DNA from: Parasponia andersonii
Taxonomy: Eukaryota > Streptophyta > Magnoliopsida > Rosales > Cannabaceae
DNA length: 64,000 nt
NCBI GenBank assembly: GCA_002914805.1
Contig: JXTB01000035.1
Coordinates: 1,476,866-1,540,865 of the forward strand
Direction: 5' to 3'
How positions within the stretch are numbered: the stretch's first letter is position 1; each line of letters starts with the position of its first letter. The notes below the pieces were generated by a model. That model had not been told where the DNA came from, ran no database searches, and saw only the letters and a list, made by a program, of their open reading frames with translations. The translations under genes were made by a program, and so were the position numbers. Shown one piece after another: positions 45,096-56,696 of the stretch.

Positions 45096-45795
45096 TGATG
45101 AAAATCTTCAAATTGAGACCCAAAAGCACGGTCCTTAGTGTTATGTTTTGTTTTTACAAGTTTTGCTCTTCAGATACTCTACAATCTGCTCACATCTCTA
45201 ATGGTTTAACTTTTGAGCCTCTACAACCAAGAACTTGGTTGGGGAGTAGAGGTTCACATTAGGAGACTAAATTCAATAGAAGTTAGCCATAATCAATGGG
45301 AAGGCACCAAACAAGTGAACGAGGCCAATTGAAACACAATCTAGGACCATAAAACAAAGGGAAAACGCCAGCTCCGGCTTTAGAAAATGTCTCTAGAGTA
45401 TCGGCCAGAGTTGTATCTCCTCAAGCTTCCTTTTAGAAGCTTTGCCAAAATAAGATTGTTGCAAGCTTCTCCTGTAATAAAAGAAATTCCACAAACATCA
45501 TCATTCATTACCACAAAACACAGAACAACCTCTCTCAATCATAGTCAACAAACTTCAACACCCCATTAATCAAGATTCAGTCTTGTGATTACAAAGACCC
45601 AGTAGTTCAACACCAACATGCAACTCAATCAACAGAAGATTAGAAAGAAACCCATTACGAATTAAGCAATTTGACACAGACCCAAATCCTTAACAAGCCT
45701 CCATATCCATTCTTAAGACAAACCCATCAAGCATAACCCACTTAACAGTCGAATTCTCACAATAAGACCCAGAAGAGCATAGAACAAAGCCGTAC
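45096..45795 (-). other. Probable 5' UTR intron of the LRR gene
   Basis: The minus strand has a strong donor CAAAAG|GTACGG at 45796/45795 and an acceptor TTTTCATCAG just before 45095, eight bases upstream of the ATG. No long coding frame lies between. The upstream leader would fall in the GA-rich stretch at 45800-45930. Confidence 0.45.
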
Positions 45796-45999
45796 CTTTT
45801 GAAGCTAAGCTCCGCCAGATCGTTAATTGGAGACTATAAACAGAGAATATAATATGAGCTAGCTCTCTTGCTTTGCTGTGATGAATATATGAGAGAGAAA
45901 GGGAGGACCAGAGAGAGAGAGAGAAGGGGTGGTGGTGGATGTGAGTTTGAGTTGGAGACAATTTGGCTGGGCCCGGAACCAGCTATAGAGAGAGACAAG

Positions 46000-46700
46000 T
46001 AGGGATATTTTTGAGAAAGAGCTCAACGACTAAAAGAATCCGTACGCGCATCAAACACGGTGTTTCGATTACGAATGCCTGTAACCTACTAAACCATTTA
46101 ATTATTAATCATACACATCATTTACACTCGCACAAATTTAGGAAAAAAACATTAAAATTATTTGTCCTCCTTCAGACAAAATAATAATAATAATATAGGA
46201 TGTTAGTTGTATCATTCTTGGCAATTGCTACATGCTTAGAAAGAAAAGGCACATTGCATGCTTTTGTATATCGGGGTTTTACTTTGTAAAGCAGGACTCA
46301 CTAATTGTTCATGTGGGGACAATCCTAATTATTCACTTTTATATTTTTTTTTTGTCTATTTTTTTTTAAAAAAAATTCATATTAGTAAGTGACCAATTTT
46401 GCTAATTTATAACTTGATGATTTCTTTTAAAGTAAATATTTGTTAGTTAGGAGGTTTTATTTTCTTTCTTGTTTTCTTTATGGTTATTAAACAATAAATT
46501 TATTTTTTTCTTAGTATATCAAGTTGTTTATTTTGCATATTTTCACCTATATCACGTTGTAATCTTAATTTTGATAGATATATTTTCACGTATAGTATAT
46601 CCGTTTATGAAATTGATATATCTGATAAGATTTTATGAGAAAAAAAAATTTGAGAATTAAGTTTCTAAGTTTGATAGATATCTTTTTATTCATAATATAT
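46000..46700. other. AT-rich intergenic stretch, no gene seen
   Basis: Nothing recognised beyond A/T runs and a short AAT microsatellite near 46182-46196. Confidence 0.55.
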
Positions 46701-46704
46701 CTGT

Positions 46705-46890
46705 TTATAAGCTTAGTATATCTAATTTTGAATTAAATGTTGTATTGCAATAGTAGAATTAATATTGATGAAAATACACTAACACAAAATGGATAAATTA
46801 TAAGCTTAGTATATCTAATTTTGAATTAAATGTTGTATTGCAATAGCAGAATTGATATTGATGAAAATACACTAACACAAAATGGATAAA
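46705..46890. repeat. Near-identical tandem duplication, 93 bp x 2
   Basis: TTATAAGCTTAGTATATC at 46705 recurs at 46798, and the two units differ at only two or three positions (AGTAGAATTAATATTG against AGCAGAATTGATATTG). Confidence 0.9.
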
Positions 46891-47340
46891 TCAAGAGAAA
46901 AAAAATGTACCATTTAAAATTGATTTCTTGTTAATGATTCTAAAGTTCATTTTCTGAAATTTCTTGGATTCATAAGTATTGACAAATAGTTTACAAATCT
47001 CTTAACTACTAAATGACTATTTAATTATAGGAAATTGTGGTTTTTGAAAAGGATAATAGTCAATAACAAAACATGTGATATACATAAAAATATACCAAGT
47101 ATATAAATAGATATATTGATAGGAAAAAATATATACACACATAAAAGTAATACTTAAAGCATGGCCCTTTGTGTTATTTTAAATTTTATGAACTTATAAA
47201 AGTTAAAAAATAGTTTAAAAAATCTCTTAACTAATAAATGAACATTAATTTATTTTTAGAAAAGGGTTCTGACAAGGGCAATTTGATATTTATTTTTAGT
47301 AACTTTTGAGTTAGGACATTTGTTGCTTTTAGGCCTAAAA

Positions 47341-47341
<1 letters not shown>

Positions 47342-47374
<33 letters not shown>
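47342..47374. repeat. TA microsatellite bordering a probable solo LTR
   Basis: About sixteen TA units ending at the TGTCACGATCC start of the LTR-like block. Confidence 0.9.
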
Positions 47375-47377
<3 letters not shown>

Positions 47378-49563
47378 CACGATCCGAAATCCGAGCTAGT
47401 GGCAGAAGGGGAATTTCACAAAGATGGAAAATTTCTTGATTTATTTGAAAAGGTGTCAAAAGTTCTACTTTTATAAAACGGTCTATTTAAATAAAATAAT
47501 TGGAATTTCATCTCGTGAGTCAATCCCACAATTCGTATACACCATTAAACATATCGAATAATTATTTAAAAATGCGAAATCAAATATAAGTCCAAGCATC
47601 ACCATAATCCATAACGAAACTCAAATCCCAGAATGGTATACATAATAAGTTCACAGACAAAATAGAAAGATGTAATCTTGGTTCAATGCTAAACAAAACC
47701 CTAATAATCCAAACACCATAACGATAAGTTTCTAGCATTACTAAGAAAAGAACTACAGTCAAGTTAGCCTCTTACTCCTTTTGATCATCAAGATCGCATT
47801 GGACACCACCTGAGGAAGAAGGTAGGGGGTGAGCATAAAATGCCCAGTAAAAAAAATGATTACCTCAGTCGAAAATATTTTAGTGATAGAGAATTCTTGC
47901 ATGGTTAGGTTAGTCCAAAACATACATATATATGTATATATATATATATATAATCCAAATTGGAAATCTATATATGTATATATAAAGCAATGTAATCAAA
48001 ACGATTCAATTCATATGCACATGACACAAATCAACCTATACCTATTAGCTCTCATCCTCTCGTCTGTAGAAACCCAGGATAATAGCACTAAGTATACCTA
48101 CCAGCCTGCCTGATACCTAAGCCCATACCCAAAGGGGACACCCATGTGTGGCCTACCAAACTTAGAAGGGCTACCGAATTGCCTACACTGCTAAATGGGG
48201 AGGTAATCAGAAGTAACAAAACTCCGCACAGGTTTATGGACTCTACACCGACGGTAGAGCACACAGCGCCACACTATAAACCCACGATACTAACACGGTG
48301 CTCATGTATAAACCTATGACATGTGCAATACAGAACTGAAACATGAAAATAATCATGCTCGGGTTTTTCAATAAAATCAACATAGTAGGTTTTATGGGAA
48401 AACAGGTAGCATAACGGCTCTATTTTTAATATACCCAAAATAACCTACACTCAGAAAATTCCCAGAGTAATGCAATATGTATACATCATACAATCAATTC
48501 CCATCACAATTGTTCAAGAAAACTAAAAATCACATTTGTTCTCACATGTTGCAGAAAATAAGTTTTATTTGAAAACAATATAAAACAAAGGTAATTGAGT
48601 CCCTACCTCGCTCAAATAGTGATACCACGCTATTGAATCCTCAAGGTGTTATTGACGATCATCCGAAGGGTCAGGAACTAATTCCAAGCCCTTGATCATT
48701 TTCTTGCGAAAAATCAAGTTCTCAACGGAGCTTTAAATCCACAAACGGAATTCTTTACTGAATTCCTAGTACCCAAAATAACTAGGTTAGACATATAACT
48801 TGTCCACTTCAGGTCTGGGCCCAACTGGGTCGAGCACGCAAAACGAGATAAATCTCGACCATCTGATCTCGAAATCTGTGCCGATCACCAAACATAGGCA
48901 ATATATATATATATATATCAAACTTCTTCATTTTCTGAGCACATTCCAAAAATGAAAACAAAAACATAATCCAATGGCTGAATTAAAAAGTCAAACTTAA
49001 ACTCAAAACATTCCAAAAATGACAACTTTTGATTCATGCAGTATGGGGTTAAGATATATATACATTGAGTTTTCTCTTGACGAGACGAATCCAAGAGGTC
49101 TAGTTTGAGATCGAATGGAGGTCAAAATCGTCGCCGGCGGCCAAAAATCCGAAATAACGACTTGAAGTTTTTCCAGCGATGTAGACATCGGCAGTGACCA
49201 AGGATGAGCGGCGTGGTTTCCTGGCAGCACGAACGAGTCGACGCCGGCTGGTCGGCTGACTGGACGATAGCCGGAGTGGTGCGACTGCTTCCCAGTGGGT
49301 CACGACCGAGAAACAGAGAGAGTGAAAGAGCGTCGGGGGGAAGAGAGAGAAATGAAAGTGAATAGGCCACATGGCCTATTTTGTATAGGGCAGTGAAAAT
49401 TGTACATAAGTCTCCAAATTTTCAAATCTCTATCAATTTTGTCCCTCAAAAATTTCAATTTAGTCCTACTGTACAAAATTTTTGTAAATTAATCCTTCCC
49501 ATTATTATATCCAAAAAATTGGTAAAATTTCCAAATTACCCTCCTAAAATCTGGGTTTTTACA
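47375..49563. mobile_element. Probable solo LTR, about 2.2 kb
   Basis: The block begins TGTCACGATCCGAAATCCGA and ends CTGGGTTTTTACA, with TGT...ACA termini as in LTRs, and is bordered by TATAT on both sides (47370-47374 and 49564-49568). No primer site, polypurine tract, gag or pol lies inside or next to it. The opening and closing phrases are ones I associate with LTRs of plant Ty3/gypsy elements, from memory. The TATAT duplication is weak evidence because the left flank is a TA microsatellite. Open frames at 49003-49372 are low-complexity and not genes. Confidence 0.5.
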
Positions 49564-49569
49564 TATATA

Positions 49570-50363
49570 TATTCAACCATTAAAAAATAAATTTAAAAAA
49601 AAAACTTCTTGGGCTTAGAGGCAAACATGAAGAAGGGTTAGCGTTTAGAGATCTAAAAGCTTTTAATCAAGCTCTACTTGCAAAAGCAAGGGTGGAGAAT
49701 GCTTAATAATTCTATTTGATGGTGAGGGTGCTCAAACCTAAATATTTTAAGAATGGATCCTTCGTAGAAGTGCGTGAGCGATCAAATACGTCATATGTAT
49801 AGAGAAGTATCTAGTGGATTAGAGAGGTTTTGTCGTTGGGTGTGTAAAAAAAATCATAATATGCAAAATCCTAATTTGTATCATAATAATATCAGAATCT
49901 TAGAATTTTATGATTTTCACAACAATAATAATTAGGAGAAATTGTATATCTAATTTCATGATAAAATCTTCAATAAGTTAGATAATATTCATTAGAAATT
50001 CTCTAGTTTCAGAATTTATGTTTCTCTCTCTTAGCTTCTTTTAATTTTTTTTAGCATGTATAAATTTGATGGGTTTTGTTACTCTTTTAGAAGCAGAGAG
50101 AGGATCAGCTTCCTCAATACACCATTTACACATTTTTTATTAAAGTGTGTAATTATCGAGAAACTTACTAATTTTTAATATTTAACTAATGGGCATTAAG
50201 CATTTATTTTATTCATTATATCATAATTTTGATATTCATAAAATGAATTATTTATCTTAAATATGGAATATAGACCATATTAAGAAAATTCTCACAGGGT
50301 GTTAGATGGAAGATTAGATGGAAGACTGGAAATTGAAGGAGTGTTAATTATTTCCAAGACCTA
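49570..50363. other. Intergenic between two LTR elements
   Basis: AT-rich, no gene recognised. A 12-bp direct repeat TTAGATGGAAGA occurs twice at 50303-50326, just before the next LTR. Confidence 0.5.
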
Positions 50364-51022
50364 TGTATTATGCCCCGATCATTTGGCTCCCAAAAATCCA
50401 AATGTTATTGCTCATGGCTCTAAGGTCCTCTATATATACTACTCACCTAAAAAGATTGAGGAAGACCTTAGAACGTGGTAGACATTTCTAGAGTGATTAA
50501 GAGAGGTCTTGGCCATGCTAGGAGACTCTAGTTGGTTCTACTGAGTCCTAAAAGGTTCTAGACAAGGCCAGATGGTGCTAGATGGGTTGGACGGTCCTAG
50601 AAGCTCCTAGAATGATTTAGAAGAGCCAAGATGATAGGTGAACCTCTTAGAAGGATCTAGACCATGTTTTGTTCTAGAATTCTCTATGTAAATATCTTTG
50701 TAGATATTATAACTTTAGTTGAGAATAATCTAGACCCTTTGTAAGATTATGCCACTTGGTAAGATCCTAACCCTTGGTTGGTTTAGGCTTTGCCTATATA
50801 AAGGACCTCTTAGGTTCATTTATACATAAGTCCTATTTTGTGAGAGTTGTAAGTATTCTAAGAGAAATACAAAGTTTTCATTCACCGAAACTCTCTCATC
50901 CTTACCACTTTGTGTCAAAAGCTTACTCTAAGTCCCTTTCTTGAGTATTGTTAGGCTGACTTAGTACGACGGACCGTGCTAAGTACCGCACGATTGTCTA
51001 GTATGAGGCTAGAGTCGTGACA
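50364..51022 (+). repeat. 5' LTR of the chromovirus-type element (659 bp)
   Basis: Starts TGTATTATGCCCCG and ends GTCGTGACA, three bases before the primer site. TATATAAAGG at 50796-50805 is a good TATA box. The U3 part is rich in TCTAG-type words (TTCTAGA, CCTAGAAG, GATCTAGA). Confidence 0.8.
50796..50805 (+). promoter_or_regulatory. TATA box of the 5' LTR
   Basis: TATATAAAGG in the context TTTGCCTATATAAAGGACC, about 430 bases into the LTR. Confidence 0.55.
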
Positions 51023-51075
51023 GTGTGGTATCAAAGCCAGGTTGCTCATTATATCTTGGTGGTTCAATCGTCTAA

Positions 51076-52330
51076 ATGAAGACCATGGTTACAACTCCTG
51101 ACCCCATCGAAGTCGGTGCTTCTGAACGTGGGCATTATGAAGGGAAGAAGGGTACTACCCACGGCAAGTCCAGGGACGTGGTGACTAGCTTGGAGGCTAG
51201 ACTGTCCCGACTAGAGTCCAATTGGGCACATTGGGTAATCGTGTAGACGATCTAGATGGCCGTTGCGATGGTTTGGAGACTGAGGATACGGAAATCCATA
51301 GCGGCATCAAAGATGCACTTGGTGGGCTAGAGACCGACTTAAAGCTTGAGATTGAGTTCCTTCATTCGTAGATTACCAAGGTACGAGATCTCTTCCAAAG
51401 AGAACTTAGTAATGTTTTACTTAGAGTATATGAGATGTGTAGTGATCTTACTTTGTGCAAGCGAGCGGTGGCCACGGGGGTGACCACTATAATAACCATT
51501 GAGGCAAAGAAGTTTGAGATACCTAAACCAAAGACCTTCAATGGTACTCGCAATACTAGGGAAGTTGAGAACTTCCTATGGGGACTCGAACAATACTTTG
51601 AGGCCACCGGTGTGAAGGATGATGCCAATAAAATTTGTAATGTTACCTTGTATCTAACCGATACTACCATGCTATGGTGGAGGCGGAGACACGAGAAGAT
51701 GCAACGAGGGGTGTGTACTATAGCCACCTTTAATGACTTCAAAAGAGAGCTAAAAAGGTAATTCTTCCCCGAGAATGCCGAAGAGGAGGCGAGAGGCCGT
51801 CTTTGCCACCTTAAACAATCTGGTAGTGTTAGAGACTGCGTGAAAGAATTTACTACACTCTTACCTGAAGTCCCTGACACTTCAGATAAAGATGCCCTAT
51901 TGTTGTTCATGGATGGTCTTCAGAACTAGGCCAAGTTAGAGCTCAAGCGTCGTGGCGTCCAGGACTTAGCCAAGTTAGAGCTCAAGCGCTGTGGCGTCCA
52001 GGACTTGGCCGATGCTATTGCAGTAGCCGAGAGCCTTATTAATTACTTTACCAACAAAGACCCTTCTAAGGCCAAAGACAAGAAAGGTGGTAGAGCAAAG
52101 AGTGGAGGAGAGTAAACAAAAGGAGGAAAAGGAACAAAGATAGTTCCTCCTACAAGCACAAAATCAAGGGCAAAGAGAAGGAAGACTGTGACTTCTCCAA
52201 GCCAAGAGTCAAGTGCTTTCTTTGCGATGGGCCACATTGGGCACGTAAGTGTCCTAAGAAGAAAGCTCTTAATGCCTTAATTGCCTCCGAGCCAAGTCAA
52301 GAAGGAAGTGATAGAGAGGACGTGGTGCAC
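51076..52330 (+). pseudogene. gag of the chromovirus-type element
   Basis: The ATG at 51076 starts MKTMVTTPDPIEVGASERG, followed by a short coiled-coil-like VVTSLEARLSRLESNW. The capsid core is in 51435-51761 (PKPKTFNGTRNTREVENFL, then TLYLTDTTMLWWRRRHEKM). A zinc knuckle CFLCDGPHWARKCPKKKA is at about 52210-52265. Several stops and frame changes break the frame, and a 39-bp in-frame direct repeat sits at 51928-52005. Confidence 0.8.
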
Positions 52331-52389
52331 ATGTTGGTTCCTTGCAACTCCTGAATGCCTTGCGGTCGGCCCCTAAGTCATAAGCTAAG

Positions 52390-52900
52390 GGCCTACTTTT
52401 TGTGGATGCAACAATCAATGGCGAAGCCACTAAAGCCTTGGTTGACACAGATGCATCCCACAACTTCGTCTCTATTGAGGAAGCTAAGCGGTTGGGCTTG
52501 ATGGTGTCCAATGGAAGGGGCTCTCTCAAGGCAGTAAACTCAGTAGCACGCCCCATCCATGGGATTGCTCATAATGTTAAGGCTAGCCTAGGTGCATGGG
52601 CTGGCTAAGTCAACTTATTAGTAGTGCCAATGGATGATTTCGCGGTAGTGCTTGGTTTGGAATTTCTTGATGCAGTGCGGGCATTCCTTGTTCCTTTTGC
52701 CAACTCTATGTGCATCATGGATGGTGAAAAGGCTTGTGCAGTACCAACAGAACGGTCCACAAAAGCGGAAAATAAAGTACTCTGCACTTCAATTCAAGAA
52801 GGGCTTGAGAAGAGAGGAGGAGAGTTATTTGGCCATCCTAAAGGAGCACGATGATGAAGAGTTCGAACATCAAGGTAACCTACCCATAGAGATATAAACT
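52390..52900 (+). pseudogene. Aspartic protease of the chromovirus-type element
   Basis: The segment KALVDTDASHNFVSIEEAKR contains the retropepsin triad position, normally D-T-G-A; the Gly is Asp here, so the enzyme would be inactive. VVLGLEFLDAVRAFLVPFAN downstream is the second protease motif, separated by a stop at about 52606. Confidence 0.8.
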
Positions 52901-52909
52901 GTCTTGGAT

Positions 52910-54290
52910 GAATTCCAAGATGTGATGCTTGACGCCCTGCCCAAGAAATTTCCACCTAGGAGGGAGGTGGAATATGAAATTGAGCTTGAGCCAGGCACGA
53001 GGCCATCTACGATGAGTCCTTATCGAATGCCCCTCCAGGGTTAGTAGAACTCCGGAAACAACTAAAGGAGTTGCTTTATGCGGGTTTTATCAGGCCTTCC
53101 AAAGCTCCTTTCGGTGCTCCGGTGTTGTTCCAGAAAAAGAAAGATGGCTCACTAAGGATATGCATTGATTACCGAGCTCTTAATAAGGTGACGGTAAAGA
53201 ACAAGTTCCTCATCCCGCTTATTATAGACTTGTTTGATCAACTTAGGAACGCTTGATACTTCTCAAAACTTGATCTACGTTCAGGATACTACCAAGTGCG
53301 TATAGCAGAGGGAGATGAGCCTAAGACCACGTGTGCGACAAGGTATGGTGCTTATGAGTTCTTAGTCATACTATTTGGTCTTACCAATGCACCTGCTACC
53401 TTTTGCACCCTCATGAATAAGTTATTCGATCCCTACCTCGATCAGTTCATGGTAGTCTATCTTAATGATATAGTCATCTATAGCAAGACCATAGGAGAGC
53501 ACCTAGAACATTTGAGGAAGGCGTTCGAGGTCTTGAGGGAAAACCAACTATTCATCAAGAAGGAGAAGTGCTCCTTTGCCCAAGAGGAAATGATGTTCCT
53601 AGGGAATAAGATAAAGGTTGGGAAACTTATGATGGATGATGCTAAGGTGCAAGCCATCTAAGAGTGGAAACCCCCTACGAAGCTGTCAGAGTTAAGATCC
53701 TTCCTCGGACTTGTAAATTATTATAGGCAGTTCATTAAGTCCTACTCAGCAAGAGCAGCGCCACTTACTAACCTGCACAAAAAGAACAAGCCTTGGGAAT
53801 GGAGACCTAAGTGTCAAGTTTCATTCGAAGACTTGAAGAGGGCGGTAAGCGAATAGGCAATTCTTAACTTAGCTGATCACTTAAAGGCGTACAAGCTACA
53901 TACGGATACCTCTGACTTTGCTATTGGCGGAGTACTAATGCAAGAAGGGCATCCAATTATATATGAAATCGTAAGTTCAATAATACCGAGAGACGCTACA
54001 CAGTGCAAGAAAAAGAGATGACTGCTGTCATCCATAGCCTAAGGGTATAGCGGTACTACTTGTTGGGTATTCACTTCATGATCATGACTGACAACGTAGC
54101 CACAAGTTACTTTTAAACTCAGAAAAAGTTGAGTCCCAAGCAAGCTTGGTGGCAAGACTTCTTAGCAGAATTTGATTATAAGCTGGAATACATGCCTGGG
54201 AAGGCCAATATAGTGGAGTTGGCTACTTTAAGCAGGCCCGATAGTACCTTGATAGAGAAAATTAAGGAATGATTAGAACACGATGTTCTT
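52910..54290 (+). pseudogene. Reverse transcriptase and RNase H of the chromovirus-type element
   Basis: RT motifs in order are [39 protein letters not shown], a broken KLDLRSGYYQVRIAEGDEP, FGLTNAPATFCTLMNKLF and VVYLNDIVIYSKT. The family box is Y-L/V-D-D, and its first Asp is Asn here. LRSFLGLVNYYRQFIKSYS and HTDTSDFAIGGVLMQE follow (connection and RNase H). In-frame stops occur near 53255, 53660 and 53855. Confidence 0.9.
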
Positions 54291-54379
54291 GCAAAGAGCC
54301 TACTTCCCCTAGTAACAGAAAGAAAGATGAGACATTTTTGGCTGAGCAACGGACTTTTCTACACCAAAGGCAATCGACT

Positions 54380-55169
54380 CTATATGCCTAAGTGGGGGAA
54401 CTTAAGAAAAAAGGTCATCAAATAGTACCAAGATTCCTTGTGGGCTAGTCACTCAGGTCAGATACGCACTCTTGCTCTTATTAAATCTATCTACTATTGG
54501 CCTCAACTAAGGGATGATGTCGAGGCCTATGTACGAACTTGTCTTGTGTGCCAACAAGACAAGGTGGAAAAACAATCACCGGATAGATTATTGGAACCTC
54601 TTCCTATTCCTGAGAGACAGTGGGAGAGTGCTTCCATGGATTTTATTACTAGCTTACCTAAGTTAAAGGGCTTTGGCAGCATTATAGTGGTGGTTAATCG
54701 CTTCAGCAAGTATGCCAACTTTATACATGCTTCATCCGATTGTCCTACTGATGAGACTGCGCGGCTCTTTATGAAACATGTCGTAAAGCTTTGGGGAGTC
54801 CCATCAAACATCGTAAGTGATCATAACCCTCGATTTATCGGAAGGTTTTGGACAGAATTGTTCAAGTTAATGGGTTCAGACTTGAACTTTTCTACTAGCT
54901 TTTACCCCCAACGTGATGACCAGACAGAAAGGGTGAATGCCTTGCTGGAGTTATACTTGAGGCACTTTGTGAGTGCCAATCAAAAAGAATGGGCAAGATT
55001 ACTTGATGTAACCCAATTCTCTTTTAACCTCCAGAGGAGCGAGTCTACGGGCAAGAGTCCTTTCGAGATAGTCATGGGTCAACAACTTATGACCCCACAT
55101 GCCTTAGCAACAAGTTACAATGGGAAGAGTCCTACAGCATTTAAGTTTGGTAAGGCATGGCATGAATAA
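54380..55169 (+). pseudogene. Integrase of the chromovirus-type element
   Basis: An intact 243-codon stretch (54438-55169) follows a stop at 54423. It has the HHCC zinc region (ending TCLVCQQDK), the core with MDFITSLPK, VSDHNPRFIGRFW and DDQTERVNALLELYLRHF (the D, D and E positions), and FSFNLQRSESTGKSPFEIVM. The usual SDRD box reads SDHN, but the first Asp is kept. Confidence 0.9.
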
Positions 55170-55309
55170 GCGGAGTTGGCTAGAGCCTATTTAAATAAAG
55201 CTTCTAAAAGAATGAAGACGTGGGCCGACAAAAAGATGAGGCACATTGAGTATCAAGAGGGGGATTTAGTCCTTGTCAAGTTATTGCCCTAACAATTCAA
55301 AACCTTAAG

Positions 55310-55720
55310 GAAGGTGCATAAAGGGTTGGTGTTCAAATACGAAGGTCCATTTTTGGTACTAAAGCGTGTAGGTAAGGTCTCCTATAAGCTTCAACTCCCT
55401 GCCAAGTTAAAGATTTTCTATGTCTTCCATGTTAGCATGCTAAAATCCGACCATGGAGATGAAAGAGATCCTGCAAGAAGCGAATCTAAAAGGGCTCCTA
55501 CTGCAGTGGTAACCTCTTTTGATAAGGAGGTAGAGTGCATTTTGGCAGATCGCTTGATTCGTTGACGTGGTGTTCCTAATTATCAAGAATACTTAGTGAA
55601 ATGGAATAATTTTCTTGAGTCTGAGGCTAGCTGGGAGCATGAAGATGCCTTATGGCAATTTAAGAACTATATTGAGCGGTTCAAAGTCGATGGTGCAACG
55701 GGGATGTCACGAACTTGAGT
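55310..55720 (+). pseudogene. C-terminal region with chromodomain
   Basis: YEGPFLVLKRVGKVSYKLQL is the GPY/F-type integrase tail. After a stop at 55563 come PNYQEYLVKWNNFLESEASW and EHEDALWQFKNYIERF, a chromodomain. In related elements this domain steers integration to marked chromatin. Confidence 0.85.
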
Positions 55721-55729
55721 GGGGGAGGG
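55719..55729 (+). other. Polypurine tract
   Basis: GTGGGGGAGGG immediately before the TGTTACG start of the 3' LTR; the expected plus-strand primer. Confidence 0.75.
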
Positions 55730-56046
55730 TGTTACGCCCCGCTCCAAAAATCCAAATGTTGTTGCTCATGCCTCTAAGGTCCTCTATATATACTACTCAC
55801 CCAAAAAAATTGAGGAATACCCTAGAACGTGGTGGACACTTCTAGAGTGATCAAGAGAGGTCTTGGCCATGCTAGAAGATTCTAGTTGGTACTACTGAGT
55901 TCTAGAAGATTCTAGATAAGGCCGGATGGTGCTAGATGGGTTGGACAGTCCTAGAAGCTCCTATAATGACTTAGAAGAGCCAAGATGGTGGGTGAATCTC
56001 TTAGAAGGATCTAGACCATGTTTTGTTCTCTATGTTTTGTTCTAGA
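55730..56046 (+). repeat. 3' LTR, truncated in U3
   Basis: Aligned with 50364-50680 over about 300 bases, sharing AAGGTCCTCTATATATACTA and TAGAAGGATCTAGACCATGT. By eye there are roughly two dozen differences. Similarity stops after the TTTTGTTCTCTATG block, and R and U5 are missing. Confidence 0.8.
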
Positions 56047-56299
56047 CTCTAGTTGGATCTAGATTTGCTGCTCTTGATTTTCCAGTAGCTTTCTCAGGAG
56101 GAGTTCAAAACTCTTACTATATTTCTTTGGAGTTTATGCAGTGAAGCGAATATAATATGATATAGAGCTAGCTATCATAAACCAAAAGAAGTACTATGTG
56201 ATATAGTGGGACGTTTTCTTTTTGAATATCAAGAAACTCGGATGCATATTGAGACTCCTGCAACTATGCTTACTTAAAGCCATGAAAATGGTGATGCCC

Positions 56300-56696
56300 T
56301 CCTTCTGGTAAGCTCAAGCTTATCATTGATGCCTCTGTGAATTCAAAACCCTGGGATATATGGAAATAGGTGTAGTTGTAAGGAATGATGCAAGTCCCAT
56401 GATTGATGTGCTCTCCAAATTTATATCAGTCTTTGAAAGCCCTTATGTTATTGGGTTAATGGCTATGAGAGAAGCATTGCACTAGTATTAAAAAAAAAGG
56501 CTTCGATATCTTTACTATAGAGAGTGATTGTTTCAATGCCATTGATGTAATGAATAAAGAAATTGGTTTTTCAATAAATGACAATTTGGTTGGGGATATC
56601 CAATTTTTGGTTAGTAGTTATGGTGTAGGTTCTTGCCACTTTGTTGCATGTTCACGAAAGTAATAAGATAGCACATACACTAGAGCTAGCAATTTA
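56300..56696 (+). pseudogene. RNase H-like (RVT_3 type) pseudogene fragment
   Basis: The translation shows KLKLIIDASVNS, then GVVVRNDASPMIDVLSKFIS, MAMREALH, the core TIESDCFNAIDVMNKEIGFS with an ESD motif, FLVSSYGVGSCHFVA and ANKIAHTLARLAI-like text with stops and frameshifts. This is the plant RNase H-like domain found at LINE C-termini and in many stand-alone plant proteins. No endonuclease or RT is next to it. Confidence 0.7.

Larger units (their letters stand above)
50364..56046 (+). mobile_element. Ty3/gypsy chromovirus-type retrotransposon, dead and 3'-truncated
   Basis: In order: 5' LTR, Met-type primer site (TGGTATCAAAGC, 51026-51037), gag with CCHC knuckle, aspartic protease, RT-RNase H, integrase with HHCC and DDE motifs, chromodomain, polypurine tract and a partial 3' LTR. 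Integrase after RT puts it in Ty3/gypsy, and a C-terminal chromodomain marks the chromovirus branch. Many in-frame stops and frameshifts, plus lesions in the protease and RT catalytic motifs, show it is inactive. The 3' LTR ends before its TATA box. Confidence 0.92.

Noticed and set aside
49003-49372. Two overlapping minus-strand ORFs of 82-95 codons
   Set aside because: They lie inside the probable solo LTR, have low-complexity Ser/Leu/Arg composition and match no domain.
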